Source of the DNA: CAIXZV01 sp963772565
GTDB lineage: Bacteria > Chloroflexota > Limnocylindria > Limnocylindrales > CSP1-4
Length of the DNA: 64,000 nucleotides
Direction of reading: 5' to 3'
NCBI GenBank assembly: GCA_963772565.1
Contig: CAVYXU010000032.1
Coordinates: 27,335 to 91,334, forward strand
Part shown: positions 27,490 through 36,543 of the stretch, one piece after another
Layout: every line of letters starts with the position of its first letter
Numbering within the stretch: position 1 is the first letter of the stretch
The notes under the pieces: model-generated
The model's input: the letters and a program-made list of their open reading frames with translations, nothing else
Told to the model about the DNA's origin: nothing
Databases searched by the model: none
Made by a program: the position numbers and the translations under genes

Positions 27490-29190
27490 TCAGCGGGCCA
27501 CGTCCCGCCGCCCCATGCCCCACGCGCCGATCACGAGACCGGCGCCTGCGATCACCACGCACCCGATCATGCCCGGCCAGTCCCAGATCCCGACCATCGG
27601 CTGGCCGAGGTGGCTGGTGAGCGCGAGCTGGCGGATCCAGTCCGGCAGCTCCAGGGCCGGCACCAGCAGGTCGAGCAGGAACGTCACGATCACGACGGCC
27701 GCCACGGCTTCGCCCGCGAAACCGGTCCCCAGCAGTCCGCCGACCGCGAGGCCGATCCCGGCCAGGGCAAGCGCGTAGAGGCCGATCACGATGGTTCCGG
27801 CCACCGGCGTGAGGACGTCGCCCCCGGCGACCAACGAGCCGAGCAGGATCCCGACCATCACCATGGCCGTCATCAGCACGATCGAGGCGAACACGCCCAG
27901 CCCGCCGGCGAGGCCCCAGCGGAGCCGCGACATGGGTCCGGCGAGCAGCATCTCCAGCCGTCCGCTGTTCTCGTCCGAGGCCCAGCCGCCCACCAGCGTC
28001 GCCGCGGCGAACCCGGCCAGGATGAGCCCGAAGGTGACGAACGCGAGCTGGAGGAAGGCCCCGGACCCGTCTTGCAGGTCGATGGTCGGGAAGATCTGCT
28101 TGAACATCGAAAACGTCTCGGGCGACAGCTTGTCGAGCGCATCCGAGAATGACAGTGCCGCCGCGCCGAACAGGAAGCCCAGGATCCCGATGCCGATGCC
28201 CCACCACATGGCACCGGGCAGCCGCTCGCCGAACGAGCGACCGACGGGGCCACCGAGCCCGAGCGCTCCCGCGGGCATGCTGGGCCACGGGACGTGCACG
28301 GTCACGCCCATGTCACGTCGCGAGAACGCGACCACGCCGACCACGAACAGCACGATGGCGAGGAGCGCCCCGGGCACGAGCGATGGCCAGTCATACTGGC
28401 CCGCAAGCGGCTGATGGTGTGTCGTCCAGCCGAACCAGGTCACGTTCGCGAGCGGCGCGAACGCCGGGACCGCGGCCTGGTATCCGTTGGCGAAATAGCC
28501 AACGAGCATCACGGCCCCCGCGATCGCCGCCGACGCGCCGCGCCCCACGAGAGGGGACAGGGCAAACGCGATGGAGCCGGCGGCAAGGGCGACGACGCCG
28601 ATCCACGCCGCAAACCCGATCCCCGCAAGGGGCGAGATCTCGTCACCGGGCAACGCCCCGAAGGAGCCTGCGACCACGGCGGAGATCGCCACGACAACGA
28701 GCACGATCGCCATCCCGGTCAAATGGGCGGCAAGCTTCTCGAGCGCGATCCGGCGCATGCCCATCGGCGCGACGGCGACGAACTCGAGGCTGCCCCGGCG
28801 GGCTTCGCCGGCAAGCGTGCCGGACAGGGCGAGGATCGACCACAGGGAGGCCATCAGCCCCAACGACGGTCCCGTCTTCCAGCCGATCGAGCCGCCGAGG
28901 GTCTCGATGGCCGCGGGGAATGGGTTGCCGTACACGCCGGCCATTGCCGGCGGCAGGCTCGCGACCAGGTTCTTGAGGTCCTCCCGCGAGGCGGCCGTGG
29001 CGTAGCCCTGGCCAAATGCGACGCCGGCGGAGATCAGCAGGATCCCCATCAGCCCACCCATGATGAGCACTGCGAGCCGCGAGTCCCGGAGCGTCTTGGC
29101 GTATACCGTGCCCAGCCCGTAGACGCGGCTGAACGGGGAGATGACCGTCCGCCCTCCGGCGGCTGGAGCGTGGCCGAGTCCGGCGCTCAT
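27490..29190 (-). CDS. Large ABC-2 type permease
   Basis: 566 residues with about 12 hydrophobic segments arranged as two similar halves: each half has an RRGSLEFVAVAPMG.. or NSGRLEMLLAGPMS.. loop, a signature of ABC-2 permeases where one long polypeptide replaces a dimer. The ATG (29190) overlaps the ATPase stop in ATGA. It is the last gene of a TetR-ATPase-permease operon. Substrate unknown; related pairs are annotated as polyketide or antibiotic exporters. Confidence 0.85.
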   Translation of the reverse strand: MSAGLGHAPAAGGRTVISPFSRVYGLGTVYAKTLRDSRLAVLIMGGLMGILLISAGVAFGQGYATAASREDLKNLVASLPPAMAGVYGNPFPAAIETLGGSIGWKTGPSLGLMASLWSILALSGTLAGEARRGSLEFVAVAPMGMRRIALEKLAAHLTGMAIVLVVVAISAVVAGSFGALPGDEISPLAGIGFAAWIGVVALAAGSIAFALSPLVGRGASAAIAGAVMLVGYFANGYQAAVPAFAPLANVTWFGWTTHHQPLAGQYDWPSLVPGALLAIVLFVVGVVAFSRRDMGVTVHVPWPSMPAGALGLGGPVGRSFGERLPGAMWWGIGIGILGFLFGAAALSFSDALDKLSPETFSMFKQIFPTIDLQDGSGAFLQLAFVTFGLILAGFAAATLVGGWASDENSGRLEMLLAGPMSRLRWGLAGGLGVFASIVLMTAMVMVGILLGSLVAGGDVLTPVAGTIVIGLYALALAGIGLAVGGLLGTGFAGEAVAAVVIVTFLLDLLVPALELPDWIRQLALTSHLGQPMVGIWDWPGMIGCVVIAGAGLVIGAWGMGRRDVAR

Positions 29191-30095
29191 GATGCGGCCA
29201 CCTCCGCGGGCTGGTCCCCGTACTGGGCCAGGAACGTCTCCTCGAGCGTGGGCTCGCGGCTCACGAAGTCCAGCAGCTCGTACTTCGCGGCCGCCTGGAC
29301 CACGGGGGTGATCGGGCCCGAAACGCGCATTCGCATCGTGTTGTCCTCGACCCGGACCTCGGAGACCCCGGGCAGTCCGTCGAACGCGCCGGCGGGCACG
29401 CCGTCCACGAAGCGGAGCTCGACCTCGTGGTGCGCCATGTCGCGCAGGGCCTCAACGCGGTCCACCTTGGCCAGCCTGCCGTCCCGGATGATCGCGACGC
29501 GGTCGCAGGTCCGCTCGACCTCGGACAGGATGTGGCTCGACAGGAACACCGTCCGTCCTTCGGCCTTGGCCTCGCGCACCAGCGAGTAGAACGACTGCTG
29601 GACGAGCGGATCCAGGCCTGAGGTCGGCTCATCGAGGATCAGCAGCTCCGGTCGATGCTGGAGGGCGATCACGAGGCCGATCTTCTGCTTGTTTCCCTTG
29701 GACAGCTCCTTGAACTTGCGCGTCGGATCGACGTCGAAGCGCTCGATGAGCTCGGTCTGGTAGCTGCGATCCACGCCGCCCCGGAGGTTGGCGAAGTACT
29801 GGATCGTCTGGCCTCCGGTGAGGCGGTCGTAGAGCGTGAACTCGCCCGGGATGTATCCGACGCGACGGTGGATCGACACCGGGTCGACGGTCGATTCGAT
29901 CCCGAACACGAACGCCTTGCCGCTGGTCGGGCGGATGAGATCGAGCACCGTCCGGATCGTGGTCGTCTTGCCCGCGCCGTTTGGACCGAGGAACCCGAAC
30001 ACCTCGCCCTCGTGGATCTCGAGGTTGATGTCGATGATCCCCCGGTGCGGGCCGTAGGACTTGGTGAGCTGCTCGGTCCTGATGATGTCGCTCAT
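29187..30095 (-). CDS. ABC transporter ATP-binding protein
   Basis: 302-residue ATPase for the downstream ABC-2 permease. The ATG 30095 (MSDIIRTEQLTKSYG) is chosen over upstream in-frame codons because GAAAGGAAA precedes it and the domain begins there. Walker A GPNGAGKT, signature LSKGNKQKIGL, Walker B LILDEPTSGLDP and LSSHILSEVERTCDR. The C-terminal ~80 residues form an accessory domain like that of BcrA-type exporters. 25 nt after the TetR gene. Confidence 0.92.
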   Translation of the reverse strand: MSDIIRTEQLTKSYGPHRGIIDINLEIHEGEVFGFLGPNGAGKTTTIRTVLDLIRPTSGKAFVFGIESTVDPVSIHRRVGYIPGEFTLYDRLTGGQTIQYFANLRGGVDRSYQTELIERFDVDPTRKFKELSKGNKQKIGLVIALQHRPELLILDEPTSGLDPLVQQSFYSLVREAKAEGRTVFLSSHILSEVERTCDRVAIIRDGRLAKVDRVEALRDMAHHEVELRFVDGVPAGAFDGLPGVSEVRVEDNTMRMRVSGPITPVVQAAAKYELLDFVSREPTLEETFLAQYGDQPAEVAAS

Positions 30096-30120
30096 CGATT
30101 TCCTTTCACGGTTGCGGGCC

Positions 30121-30822
30121 TCAGCCGTACCACTGGACGAGGACGTCACGGTCGATGATCGGGAACGACCCGGGCGCAAGCCCCAGCACCCGCTCGAACG
30201 CGTCACTGAATGCGGCGACGGATTGCTCGACCTCCGCGAGCGTGATCACGCCCGCCTGTCGCGCGAAGAACAGATCGGCTGCAGCGTCGTTGACGCCCTG
30301 GATCAGCGATACGACCACGCGTGCGACGGCATCCGGATCGTCTGATCGGGCGTTCTCGTGCGCTCGAAACGTGCCCTCGGCCCGCCCCTGGCGGATGATC
30401 GACGCCAGCAGCGGGGTGTGGCTCGGCACGAGGCCTCGCCGGAACTTCTCCCGGACGATCGCGTTGTCGTCCGCCATCCAGGTCCGCAGCAGTGCGAGCA
30501 ACAGCTCCGTCCGCTCGCCCTTCCAGTTCGCGATCCCCGCGAAATACCGCCGGAGCTTGTCGACGGCCGGGGTGTCGGGGTCGGCGAGGATCGGGGCGAG
30601 CATGTCGAGGACGGCGTTGGACATCCGCTCGACGACCGCCTCGAGCAGCGAGCCCTTGGAGTCGAAGTAATGGTAGAAGGCGCCTCGAGACGCATCGACG
30701 GCATCCAGCACGTCCTGGATGCTCATCTGCTCGTAGCCCTTGACCTGGATCAGGTGCTGCGCTGCATCCACGAAAGCGTCTCTGCGGTCGGCATGCAACG
30801 CGGGATCAAGCGTGCGCGGCAT
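30121..30822 (-). CDS. TetR family transcriptional regulator
   Basis: 233 residues. N-terminal TetR HTH at about residues 14-60 (RRDAFVDAAQHLIQVKGYEQMSIQDVLDAVDASRGAFYHYFDSKGSLLEAVV). First gene of the operon with the ABC ATPase and permease, with GGAGG just before its ATG. A palindrome 18 nt upstream (30840-30852) is the likely operator, so the protein is expected to repress its own exporter operon until an effector binds. Confidence 0.93.
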   Translation of the reverse strand: MPRTLDPALHADRRDAFVDAAQHLIQVKGYEQMSIQDVLDAVDASRGAFYHYFDSKGSLLEAVVERMSNAVLDMLAPILADPDTPAVDKLRRYFAGIANWKGERTELLLALLRTWMADDNAIVREKFRRGLVPSHTPLLASIIRQGRAEGTFRAHENARSDDPDAVARVVVSLIQGVNDAAADLFFARQAGVITLAEVEQSVAAFSDAFERVLGLAPGSFPIIDRDVLVQWYG

Positions 30823-30839
30823 GGTCCTCCAGTGAACAA

Positions 30840-30852
30840 ACCGACTGTCGGT
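30840..30852. promoter_or_regulatory. Putative TetR operator
   Basis: ACCGAC-T-GTCGGT, a perfect 6-bp inverted repeat with a 1-nt centre, 18 nt upstream of the TetR start. Short near-perfect palindromes of this kind are typical TetR/AcrR binding sites, and no other good palindrome is in this gap. Confidence 0.65.
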
Positions 30853-30989
30853 CTAAGAATAGGATCAGTGTCAAGGCGCAGCGGCAGGAGCCGATCATGG
30901 AACGTGCCGGACTGCGGGACAGGGTCCTCGCGAGGGAGGTCAACGCGCCATGGGGTTGGCGACCCTTCGCGAGACGCGAACCGTCGAGC

Positions 30990-31868
30990 CTAGTCTGCCG
31001 ACGCGGCGGCGCCAGTGTTCCCGGGTGTCATGCGGGCGTACGCGACCAGCGCGAGGAGGGCCGCCAGGCAACCTAGAAATGCGTTCACCGTGACCATCGA
31101 CACGAACAGGACATTCGATTGCGTCGATGTCCCGACGATCGTCGCCAGGAGGGTCAGCAGGCGCGAGATGACGCCGACCGGCAGCGCGATCGCGAGCAGC
31201 GCCCAGAAGGCTCGTGGTGCGTCCGACTCCAGCCACGCGGCAACCGGCACCCACACGGCGACGGCCGCGGCCGCGGGCACGATGACCATCAGGGCAGCGT
31301 CGTAGGCGTCGAGCGTTCCGGTCCCTGCCCCGATCAGATAGGACGCCAGGCTGATCCCCAGGTACGTCACGACGATCGCGGCGAGAACCGGCAGCCGGTC
31401 CAGCCTGGCGCGGAGCCGCAGCAGCCCGAGCCCGATCAGCACGCCGCCCGCAGGCAGGAGCAGCGGCCACGCGAGACCGACGGCGCTCCTGGTCCCGTCG
31501 TCGTTCTGGAACAGCGGCGATAGCTGATTCGTGGCGAGCATCAGCCTGTCGGCGGCGACGAGCGCAAGTCCCGCGAGCAGCAGGCTGTGGGTGCGGACCG
31601 CGTCATGGGCTCGCCACAGCAGGGCGGCAGGCAACAGGACGACGACGCTCGCCTCGATCGCCGACAGCAGGATGGCAGGGACGATGTCGAGTGGCGCTCC
31701 GCCGATCGTACGCAGGCGCGCGACGACGACGAACAGTGCCGTCGCGACGAATACCCAGCCGAGCGGCGGCAAGCCAAGCCGGCCGAGGTCGATCGTCGGC
31801 CATGACCCGACCGCCTCGGTCGGGGTGTCGGGATCTTCAGCGCCCGGTGCGGCAACGTCGGTGGTCAT
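30990..31868 (-). CDS. Multi-spanning membrane protein of unknown function
   Basis: 292 residues (from ATG 31868; the frame stays open upstream but reads as non-coding). An acidic N-terminal ~35 residues is followed by about eight hydrophobic helices with short loops and no recognisable transporter motif. No family recognised. Monocistronic; 120 nt separate it from the TetR operator region. Confidence 0.65.
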   Translation of the reverse strand: MTTDVAAPGAEDPDTPTEAVGSWPTIDLGRLGLPPLGWVFVATALFVVVARLRTIGGAPLDIVPAILLSAIEASVVVLLPAALLWRAHDAVRTHSLLLAGLALVAADRLMLATNQLSPLFQNDDGTRSAVGLAWPLLLPAGGVLIGLGLLRLRARLDRLPVLAAIVVTYLGISLASYLIGAGTGTLDAYDAALMVIVPAAAAVAVWVPVAAWLESDAPRAFWALLAIALPVGVISRLLTLLATIVGTSTQSNVLFVSMVTVNAFLGCLAALLALVAYARMTPGNTGAAASAD

Positions 31869-32004
31869 GCCGCGGATCATGGCCCCGGCGGCCCGGCTGT
31901 CAAGGGTCATCGGTTCCGCACTGGTCCTGCGTCCGCGCCCTATCGTGGCCAACCGGCAAGCGACCCCAAGTGGCGGTGCGTGCCGTATCCGTAGACCAGG
32001 CCCG

Positions 32005-32388
32005 TCAGTCGCCGATGATGGCGTCGGCTTCGAGCTCCAGCTTCCATCGGGGGTCGATGAACCCGGCGACGACGATCATCGTGCTCGCGGGCCGGATGTC
32101 TCGAAACACCTCGCCATGGACTCGGCCGATGGCCTCCCAGTCATCGCGCGCAACGAGGTAGATGCGCGTGCGCACGACGTCGTTCATGGTCGCGCCGGCC
32201 TCGATGAGCGCGCGCTCGATGATGGTCAGGCATTGCCGCGCCTGCGCGGCCGGATCCGGATCGCAGGAGCCGTCCGGCCAGATCGGGGCGGTACCCCCGA
32301 CCGAGACCTGGTTGCCGGTGCGCACCGCGCGGCTGAAGCCGATGACGGACTCGTACGGCGATGCCGATGAGACTCGAAGCCGCTCCAC
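32005..32388 (-). CDS. RidA family protein
   Basis: A 127-residue YjgF/YER057c/UK114 member. RidA proteins hydrolyse reactive enamine/imine intermediates released by PLP enzymes. The family's strand-helix order is clear (SRAVRTGNQVSVGGTAP, QARQCLTIIERALIEAGATMNDVVRTRIYLV, RPASTMIVVAGF, KLELEADAII), with the active-site Arg equivalent in DVVRTRIYL. GTG start with AGGAGGA upstream. Confidence 0.88.
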   Translation of the reverse strand: MERLRVSSASPYESVIGFSRAVRTGNQVSVGGTAPIWPDGSCDPDPAAQARQCLTIIERALIEAGATMNDVVRTRIYLVARDDWEAIGRVHGEVFRDIRPASTMIVVAGFIDPRWKLELEADAIIGD

Positions 32389-32435
32389 CGGTTCCTCCTT
32401 GTGTGCCTCGACGCCATCGTGTCCTGCCCTTGTCC

Positions 32436-32463
32436 GGCGCCTCCCTCGCGGCGCCTCCCTCGC
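32436..32463. repeat. 14-bp tandem duplication
   Basis: GGCGCCTCCCTCGC occurs twice head to tail in the gap between the RidA and DUF1801 genes. It is a perfect duplication with no coding role. Confidence 0.6.
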
Positions 32464-32502
32464 GGTCCCACCTCGGGCGTCGCCAAGTGACCCGCGCAGC
32501 CG

Positions 32503-32982
32503 TCAGCCCACCGCCTTCTTCACGAGCGCTGCGATCCTTGCCTCGTCGGCCGGAGTCAGATCCACGAGGGCGAAGGAGCTCGGCCACATCGAGCCGTCGT
32601 CGAGATGCGCCTCGTCGCTGAAGCCGAGCGTCGCGTACCTCGCCTTGAACTTGTCGGCGCTCTGGAAGAAGCAGACGACCTTGCCGCCCCTGGCATAGGC
32701 GGGCATCCCGTACCAGGTCCTGGGCGACAGCGTCGGTGCGGCGTCGGTGATGATCGCGTGGATGCGTTCGGCCATCGTGCGATCTCGTTCCGGCATCTCG
32801 GCGATCTTTGCCAGCAGGTCCTGCAGCCCGTCCGCCCTGTCCTTCGTCGAACGGGAGTTGCGGCGTGCCTCCGCCTTGAGCTCCCGGGCGCGCTCCTGCA
32901 TCGCGGCACGTTCGTCGGCCGTGAAGCCCGTGGATTTCGTGGCGGCATCGGTGCGCTTGGCGGACGTCGAGGTCTCGTTCAT
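32503..32982 (-). CDS. DUF1801 family protein
   Basis: 159 residues from ATG 32982 (preceded by GGAAGGAAG). A charged, Lys/Arg/Glu-rich N-terminal helix (about residues 20-55) leads into a DUF1801-like domain recognisable by SPRTWYGMPAYARGGKVVCFFQSADKFKARYATLGF and the C-terminal ALVKKA helix. Members of this family are small cytoplasmic proteins, some related to iron chaperone frataxin-like folds; function here unknown. Confidence 0.8.
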   Translation of the reverse strand: MNETSTSAKRTDAATKSTGFTADERAAMQERARELKAEARRNSRSTKDRADGLQDLLAKIAEMPERDRTMAERIHAIITDAAPTLSPRTWYGMPAYARGGKVVCFFQSADKFKARYATLGFSDEAHLDDGSMWPSSFALVDLTPADEARIAALVKKAVG

Positions 32983-33112
32983 TTGCGGGCTTCCTTCCCT
33001 GGGACGCGGGGCGGGCATGACGTCCATGCTAGGGGCGCGACTGCCGCAGCGGCTTCTTCAAACCTGCTCGGATTCGGCGCCCGACGATGCGCCCTTGAAG
33101 CCGTCCTTGCCG

Positions 33113-33421
33113 CTATTGACGGAGGGCAGCCTCGATCCACTCGCGCGGCGGCACCCCACGCAGGCCATTGGGAGTGCGATACAGGCGGCACCGGGGCGCG
33201 TAGTCGCCGGTGTCCCGAAAGTCGGGGTCGATGTCGCGGCCGTCAACGCGGATCGTCGGCGAGCCAGGAAAGGCGCGGGCTTGGGCGACCGCGGGATCCG
33301 ACGCGTTGATCGACTCGACCGGTGTGCCCGGCGCGAGCCTGCCGATGACATCGTCCAGCAGTGCACGGGCGGTCTCGTGCCCCGGGCAGCCGTCGAACCA
33401 GAGGAACTCAACGCAGGTCAT
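33113..33421 (-). CDS. Thioredoxin-fold small protein with a single active-site cysteine
   Basis: 102 residues with the beta-alpha-beta start of a thioredoxin fold and a WFDGCPGHE motif near residue 8, where only one Cys of the usual CxxC is present. The cis-Pro segment is GSPTIRVDGRDID. Similar proteins accompany mercury or redox genes and are sometimes selenoproteins, but no such neighbours are here. Leaderless start possible: GATGAT lies 6 nt from the ATG. Precedes msrA on the other side of a 76-nt gap on the same strand. Confidence 0.75.
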   Translation of the reverse strand: MTCVEFLWFDGCPGHETARALLDDVIGRLAPGTPVESINASDPAVAQARAFPGSPTIRVDGRDIDPDFRDTGDYAPRCRLYRTPNGLRGVPPREWIEAALRQ

Positions 33422-33497
33422 GCCGGAATCATCCCACCCCTCATCGGACTGTGCCGACCGACCTACCGGACAGGCGCCGCCACAAGGGGCGATTGGC

Positions 33498-34151
33498 CTA
33501 CGCCTTCACGCCCACCCCGATCGGGCACGCAATGCCCGTGGCCGTGTGGCAGTCGTAGCCGTCGGGGTTCTTCGCGAGGTATTGCTGGTGATACTCCTCG
33601 GCGAAGTAGAGCTCCGGCGCCTCGAGGATCTCGGTCGTGATCGTGCCGTGGCCGGCCTTCGCGAGCTCGCCGGCGTACAGGTCGCGTGACGCCATCGCCG
33701 TGGCCAGCTGCGCAGGCCCGTGCGCGAAGATCGCCGAGCGGTACTGCGTGCCGACGTCGTTGCCCTGCCGGTAGCCCTGGGTCGGGTCGTGGGACTCCCA
33801 GAACACCTTCAGCAGGCGCTCATAGGCCACGACCGATGGGTCAAACACGACGCGGACCGCTTCCGCATGGCCTGTGTGGCCGGTGCAGGCCTCGCGATAG
33901 GTTGGATTGGGCGTGCCGCCGCCCTGGTAGCCGACGGCGGTGACCCACACGCCCGGGATCGACCAGAACTTCTTCTCGGCGCCCCAGAAGCAGCCCATCG
34001 CGAAGTCCGCGACCTCGAACCCGTCGGGGTAGGGGGGCGCAAGCCGATGGCCGTTCACGAAATGGGTGCCGGGCTTGACGATGGGATCGGCGCGGCCGGG
34101 AAGGATCTCGTCGGCGCGCGGCATGGATGGCTTGTGGAACAGGAACTGCAT
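33498..34151 (-). CDS. msrA: Peptide methionine sulfoxide reductase MsrA
   Basis: Reduces methionine-S-sulfoxide in oxidised proteins. Active-site Cys54 in GCFWGAEK, followed by the conserved GGGTPNPTYREACTGHTGHAEAV and HDPTQGYRQGNDVGTQYRS segments. The C-terminal region contains DCHTATGIACPIG with two further cysteines that could act as recycling thiols. 217 residues. GGAGG precedes the ATG and TAGACT at 34171-34176 (minus strand) is a plausible -10. Confidence 0.96.
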   Translation of the reverse strand: MQFLFHKPSMPRADEILPGRADPIVKPGTHFVNGHRLAPPYPDGFEVADFAMGCFWGAEKKFWSIPGVWVTAVGYQGGGTPNPTYREACTGHTGHAEAVRVVFDPSVVAYERLLKVFWESHDPTQGYRQGNDVGTQYRSAIFAHGPAQLATAMASRDLYAGELAKAGHGTITTEILEAPELYFAEEYHQQYLAKNPDGYDCHTATGIACPIGVGVKA

Positions 34152-34231
34152 GGGACCTCCGTGTGTCCAGAGTCTACGACCGGTCGGTGACGCGTCGGTG
34201 ACGAGCTCTGCGGTGTCGGCTCGATCGGAGG

Positions 34232-34840
34232 TCAGGTGGGTCCGAGCTCCGCGGACGGCCGCTCGCGCTCATCCTCGCCGGCCGCGAAGAAGTCGTCGGG
34301 CTGCCAGCCGAAGGTTCCTGCGAACAACCTCGCTGGCACCTGGGCGATCCGCGTGTTGTAGCGGAACACCTGGTCGTTGTAGAGCTCGCGCCGGTCCGCG
34401 ATCACGCCCTCGAGCCGGGCGATCTCGGCCTGGAGCGCCTGGACGTTGGCGGCGGATTTCACGTCCGGATAGCGCTCGACGACGGCGAACAGGTGACGGA
34501 CGGCCGCGCTCGTTGCCGCGCTGGTCGCGGCCTGGCGCGGGATCGGGTCCCGGTCCGAGTAGGCGGCCCGCCGCTCGGCGACCTCGCGCAGGACATCCTG
34601 CTCGAAGGCCATGACGTCGCGCACGGCCTCGACCAGGTTCGGCAGCTCGTCGTAGCGCTGCTTGAGCGCGACGTCGATGTTCGCCCATGCCTTCTCGATC
34701 CGCAGCCTGAGCGCGACGATCGCGTTGTACGTGGTCACGCCGAGGAAGCCGACGATGACGATGAGCAGGGCGACGGCGAACAGGGCAACGGCGGCGAACG
34801 GACTCATGGCCGAGCCATCATCGGCCATGTGCCGGCGCAT
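34232..34840 (-). CDS. LemA family protein
   Basis: 202 residues: one N-terminal transmembrane helix (about residues 13-36) followed by a long helical-bundle domain with the LemA hallmark WANIDVALKQRYDELPNLVEAV and a C-terminal YNTRIAQVPARLFAGTFGW. ATG 34807 is an alternative start nearer the helix. It lies 7 nt after the GIDE-like gene, so they form one transcription unit. LemA function is unsettled; it is often next to envelope proteins, as here. Confidence 0.9.
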   Translation of the reverse strand: MRRHMADDGSAMSPFAAVALFAVALLIVIVGFLGVTTYNAIVALRLRIEKAWANIDVALKQRYDELPNLVEAVRDVMAFEQDVLREVAERRAAYSDRDPIPRQAATSAATSAAVRHLFAVVERYPDVKSAANVQALQAEIARLEGVIADRRELYNDQVFRYNTRIAQVPARLFAGTFGWQPDDFFAAGEDERERPSAELGPT

Positions 34841-34847
34841 GGCATGG

Positions 34848-35921
34848 TCAGGCGCCCGACAGCAGGGTCGCGGCCGCGACCGCTGAGCCGATCGCCAGGA
34901 GCGCGCCCAGGAGCCCGACCAGGAACTGCCCCTCCTGTCGCTGTGCGGCAGCTCCCGGTGACCCGAAGGCGACGAGCAACGGCCGGTCGGGCATCGTCGC
35001 GATCACCAGCAGGTCGGGTTCGAGATCGAACGTGCGGCCGATCGACGCCGCCTCGTCCGCGGTCGCGAGCGCTGGCGGATGGGCACCGGGATCGAGCTCG
35101 GGCTCGCGAACCGGCCGTCCGACGCCGAACCCCGGGATGGCCGCGTTGCCCCAGGCCTCCTCCGGGGTGAGCAGCTGACCGGAAGCTCGTGCCGCCGCGA
35201 TCTCGGCGGCGACCGTCGGGTCCTCGAGGCCGACGCTCGGGTCGTCCCAGTGGTCGAGCAGGTCCGCCCCGTTCGGGTCCTCGAGGTGACCGAACGGCAG
35301 CGCGGTGCCGACCACGGTCACGACGTCGCCCGGCTCGAGCCGCGCCTCGCGGTAGCGGCGCGGGTTCGATCCGCCAACGAGCGTGGAGGTCACCACCCCG
35401 CGGAGGGCCAATTCCGGATCGGGGCGGTGCACCGTCAGCAGCTCCGCGATCGCCGCTTCCCGGTCGCCCGCCATGGCGCCGCCGAACGCTGGCCCCGTCC
35501 GCATCTCGAGGCCTGGCGGGGTCTCACCGAACGTCCCGGTGGTGTCGTTGAACCGGTCGGGTGCGTCGACGCGGGCGCCGTGCGGGAACACGCGGATCGT
35601 TCCGGTTTCGTCCCGCACCCGGAACCCGACGCCACGCTCCTCGTTGAACCCGTCGTCCTGGCCTCGACCGCCGGAGGAGACGCTGGCCCGGTACCACACG
35701 CACTCATGGCTCTGGAGCGGCGAGCGGAGGGTCACCTCGGCTGGCTCGACCGTGCCCGTGACGAGGACCTCGCCCGCGGCGAGGCTGGCGATCCGCGACG
35801 TCGATGTGTCGCCGATGCGCACGGCGGAGCGGAACCCACCGAACCCGCGCCACAGCAACGCCAGGCCGCCGGCGGCGCCGGCGGCGGTCAGCGCGAGGAG
35901 CGATGGGTCAGGCGAGGCCAC
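34848..35921 (-). CDS. GIDE/MUL1-like membrane protein without RING domain
   Basis: 357 residues with an N-terminal hydrophobic helix (about 8-25), a large soluble region and a C-terminal hydrophobic helix (about 330-350), the layout of bacterial proteins carrying the GIDE (MUL1-type) domain. Supporting segments: SPLQSHECVWYRASVSS (conserved Cys/Tyr) , GFRVRDETGTIRVFPHGARVD and RRYREARLEPGDVVTVVG. No RING finger is present. GTG start at 35921. Sits between PspC and LemA genes in one minus-strand cluster. Family assignment is by pattern only. Confidence 0.75.
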   Translation of the reverse strand: MASPDPSLLALTAAGAAGGLALLWRGFGGFRSAVRIGDTSTSRIASLAAGEVLVTGTVEPAEVTLRSPLQSHECVWYRASVSSGGRGQDDGFNEERGVGFRVRDETGTIRVFPHGARVDAPDRFNDTTGTFGETPPGLEMRTGPAFGGAMAGDREAAIAELLTVHRPDPELALRGVVTSTLVGGSNPRRYREARLEPGDVVTVVGTALPFGHLEDPNGADLLDHWDDPSVGLEDPTVAAEIAAARASGQLLTPEEAWGNAAIPGFGVGRPVREPELDPGAHPPALATADEAASIGRTFDLEPDLLVIATMPDRPLLVAFGSPGAAAQRQEGQFLVGLLGALLAIGSAVAAATLLSGA

Positions 35922-35949
35922 GGGACGCGATCATGCACCAGCCGGCGCA

Positions 35950-36543
35950 TCAGTCGCCAGGCGTCCGGTTCCTTCGCATGGCCCCGACCATCAGGACGAC
36001 GCCCAGCCCGATCACGATGACGGGCCACAGGAGGTTCCAGTCGACGTCGATGTACCGGTCGACGAGGAACCAGGCGCCGAGCAGGACGAGGACGGCCCCG
36101 AACACGAGCCCGGCGTTGCCGGAGTCTGCCTTCTGTGGCGTCCAGGCGGGGGCAGGGGAGGCACCGGGCGTCTGGCCCCACCCGGATTCCGGCGGCCCGC
36201 CCCACGACGTGCCTTCGCCCGCCTGCCAGCCGGGAACGGCGCCCGGGCTGGCGCCGGGAGGCGGCGAGCCGGGCGGGGGGCTGCCGGCCTGCCAGCCGGA
36301 GCCGCCCGACGGCCACGCTGGCCCGGAGCCGGCGCGCGGGCGCGGCACCCAGCCGACCGGCGGCAGCGGTACCACGATCATCATCACGAGGTACACGAGG
36401 ATGAAGATCCCGCCCGACAGGATGGCGAGCAGGACCCAGGCTACCCGCACCATCGACGGGTCCAGGTTCAGGTAGACGGCGAGCCCGCCGGCCACCCCCG
36501 CGATCACGCGGTCGGTGGGGGAGCGATAGAGCCGATCAGCCAC
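35950..36543 (-). CDS. PspC domain protein with C-terminal membrane helices
   Basis: 197 residues from GTG 36543, chosen because GGAGG lies 6 nt upstream and the PspC domain starts immediately (LYRSPTDRVIAGVAGGLAVYLNLDPSMVRVAWVLLAI). A Pro/Gly/Trp-rich low-complexity linker (about residues 75-140) with WGG/GWQAG repeats connects to two more hydrophobic helices (GLVFGAVLVLLGAWFLVD and WPVIVIGLGVVLMVGA) of the LiaI/LiaF type. PspC proteins sense envelope stress. The start overlaps the stop of the toastrack gene by 8 nt, so they are translationally coupled. Confidence 0.88.
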   Translation of the reverse strand: MADRLYRSPTDRVIAGVAGGLAVYLNLDPSMVRVAWVLLAILSGGIFILVYLVMMIVVPLPPVGWVPRPRAGSGPAWPSGGSGWQAGSPPPGSPPPGASPGAVPGWQAGEGTSWGGPPESGWGQTPGASPAPAWTPQKADSGNAGLVFGAVLVLLGAWFLVDRYIDVDWNLLWPVIVIGLGVVLMVGAMRRNRTPGD

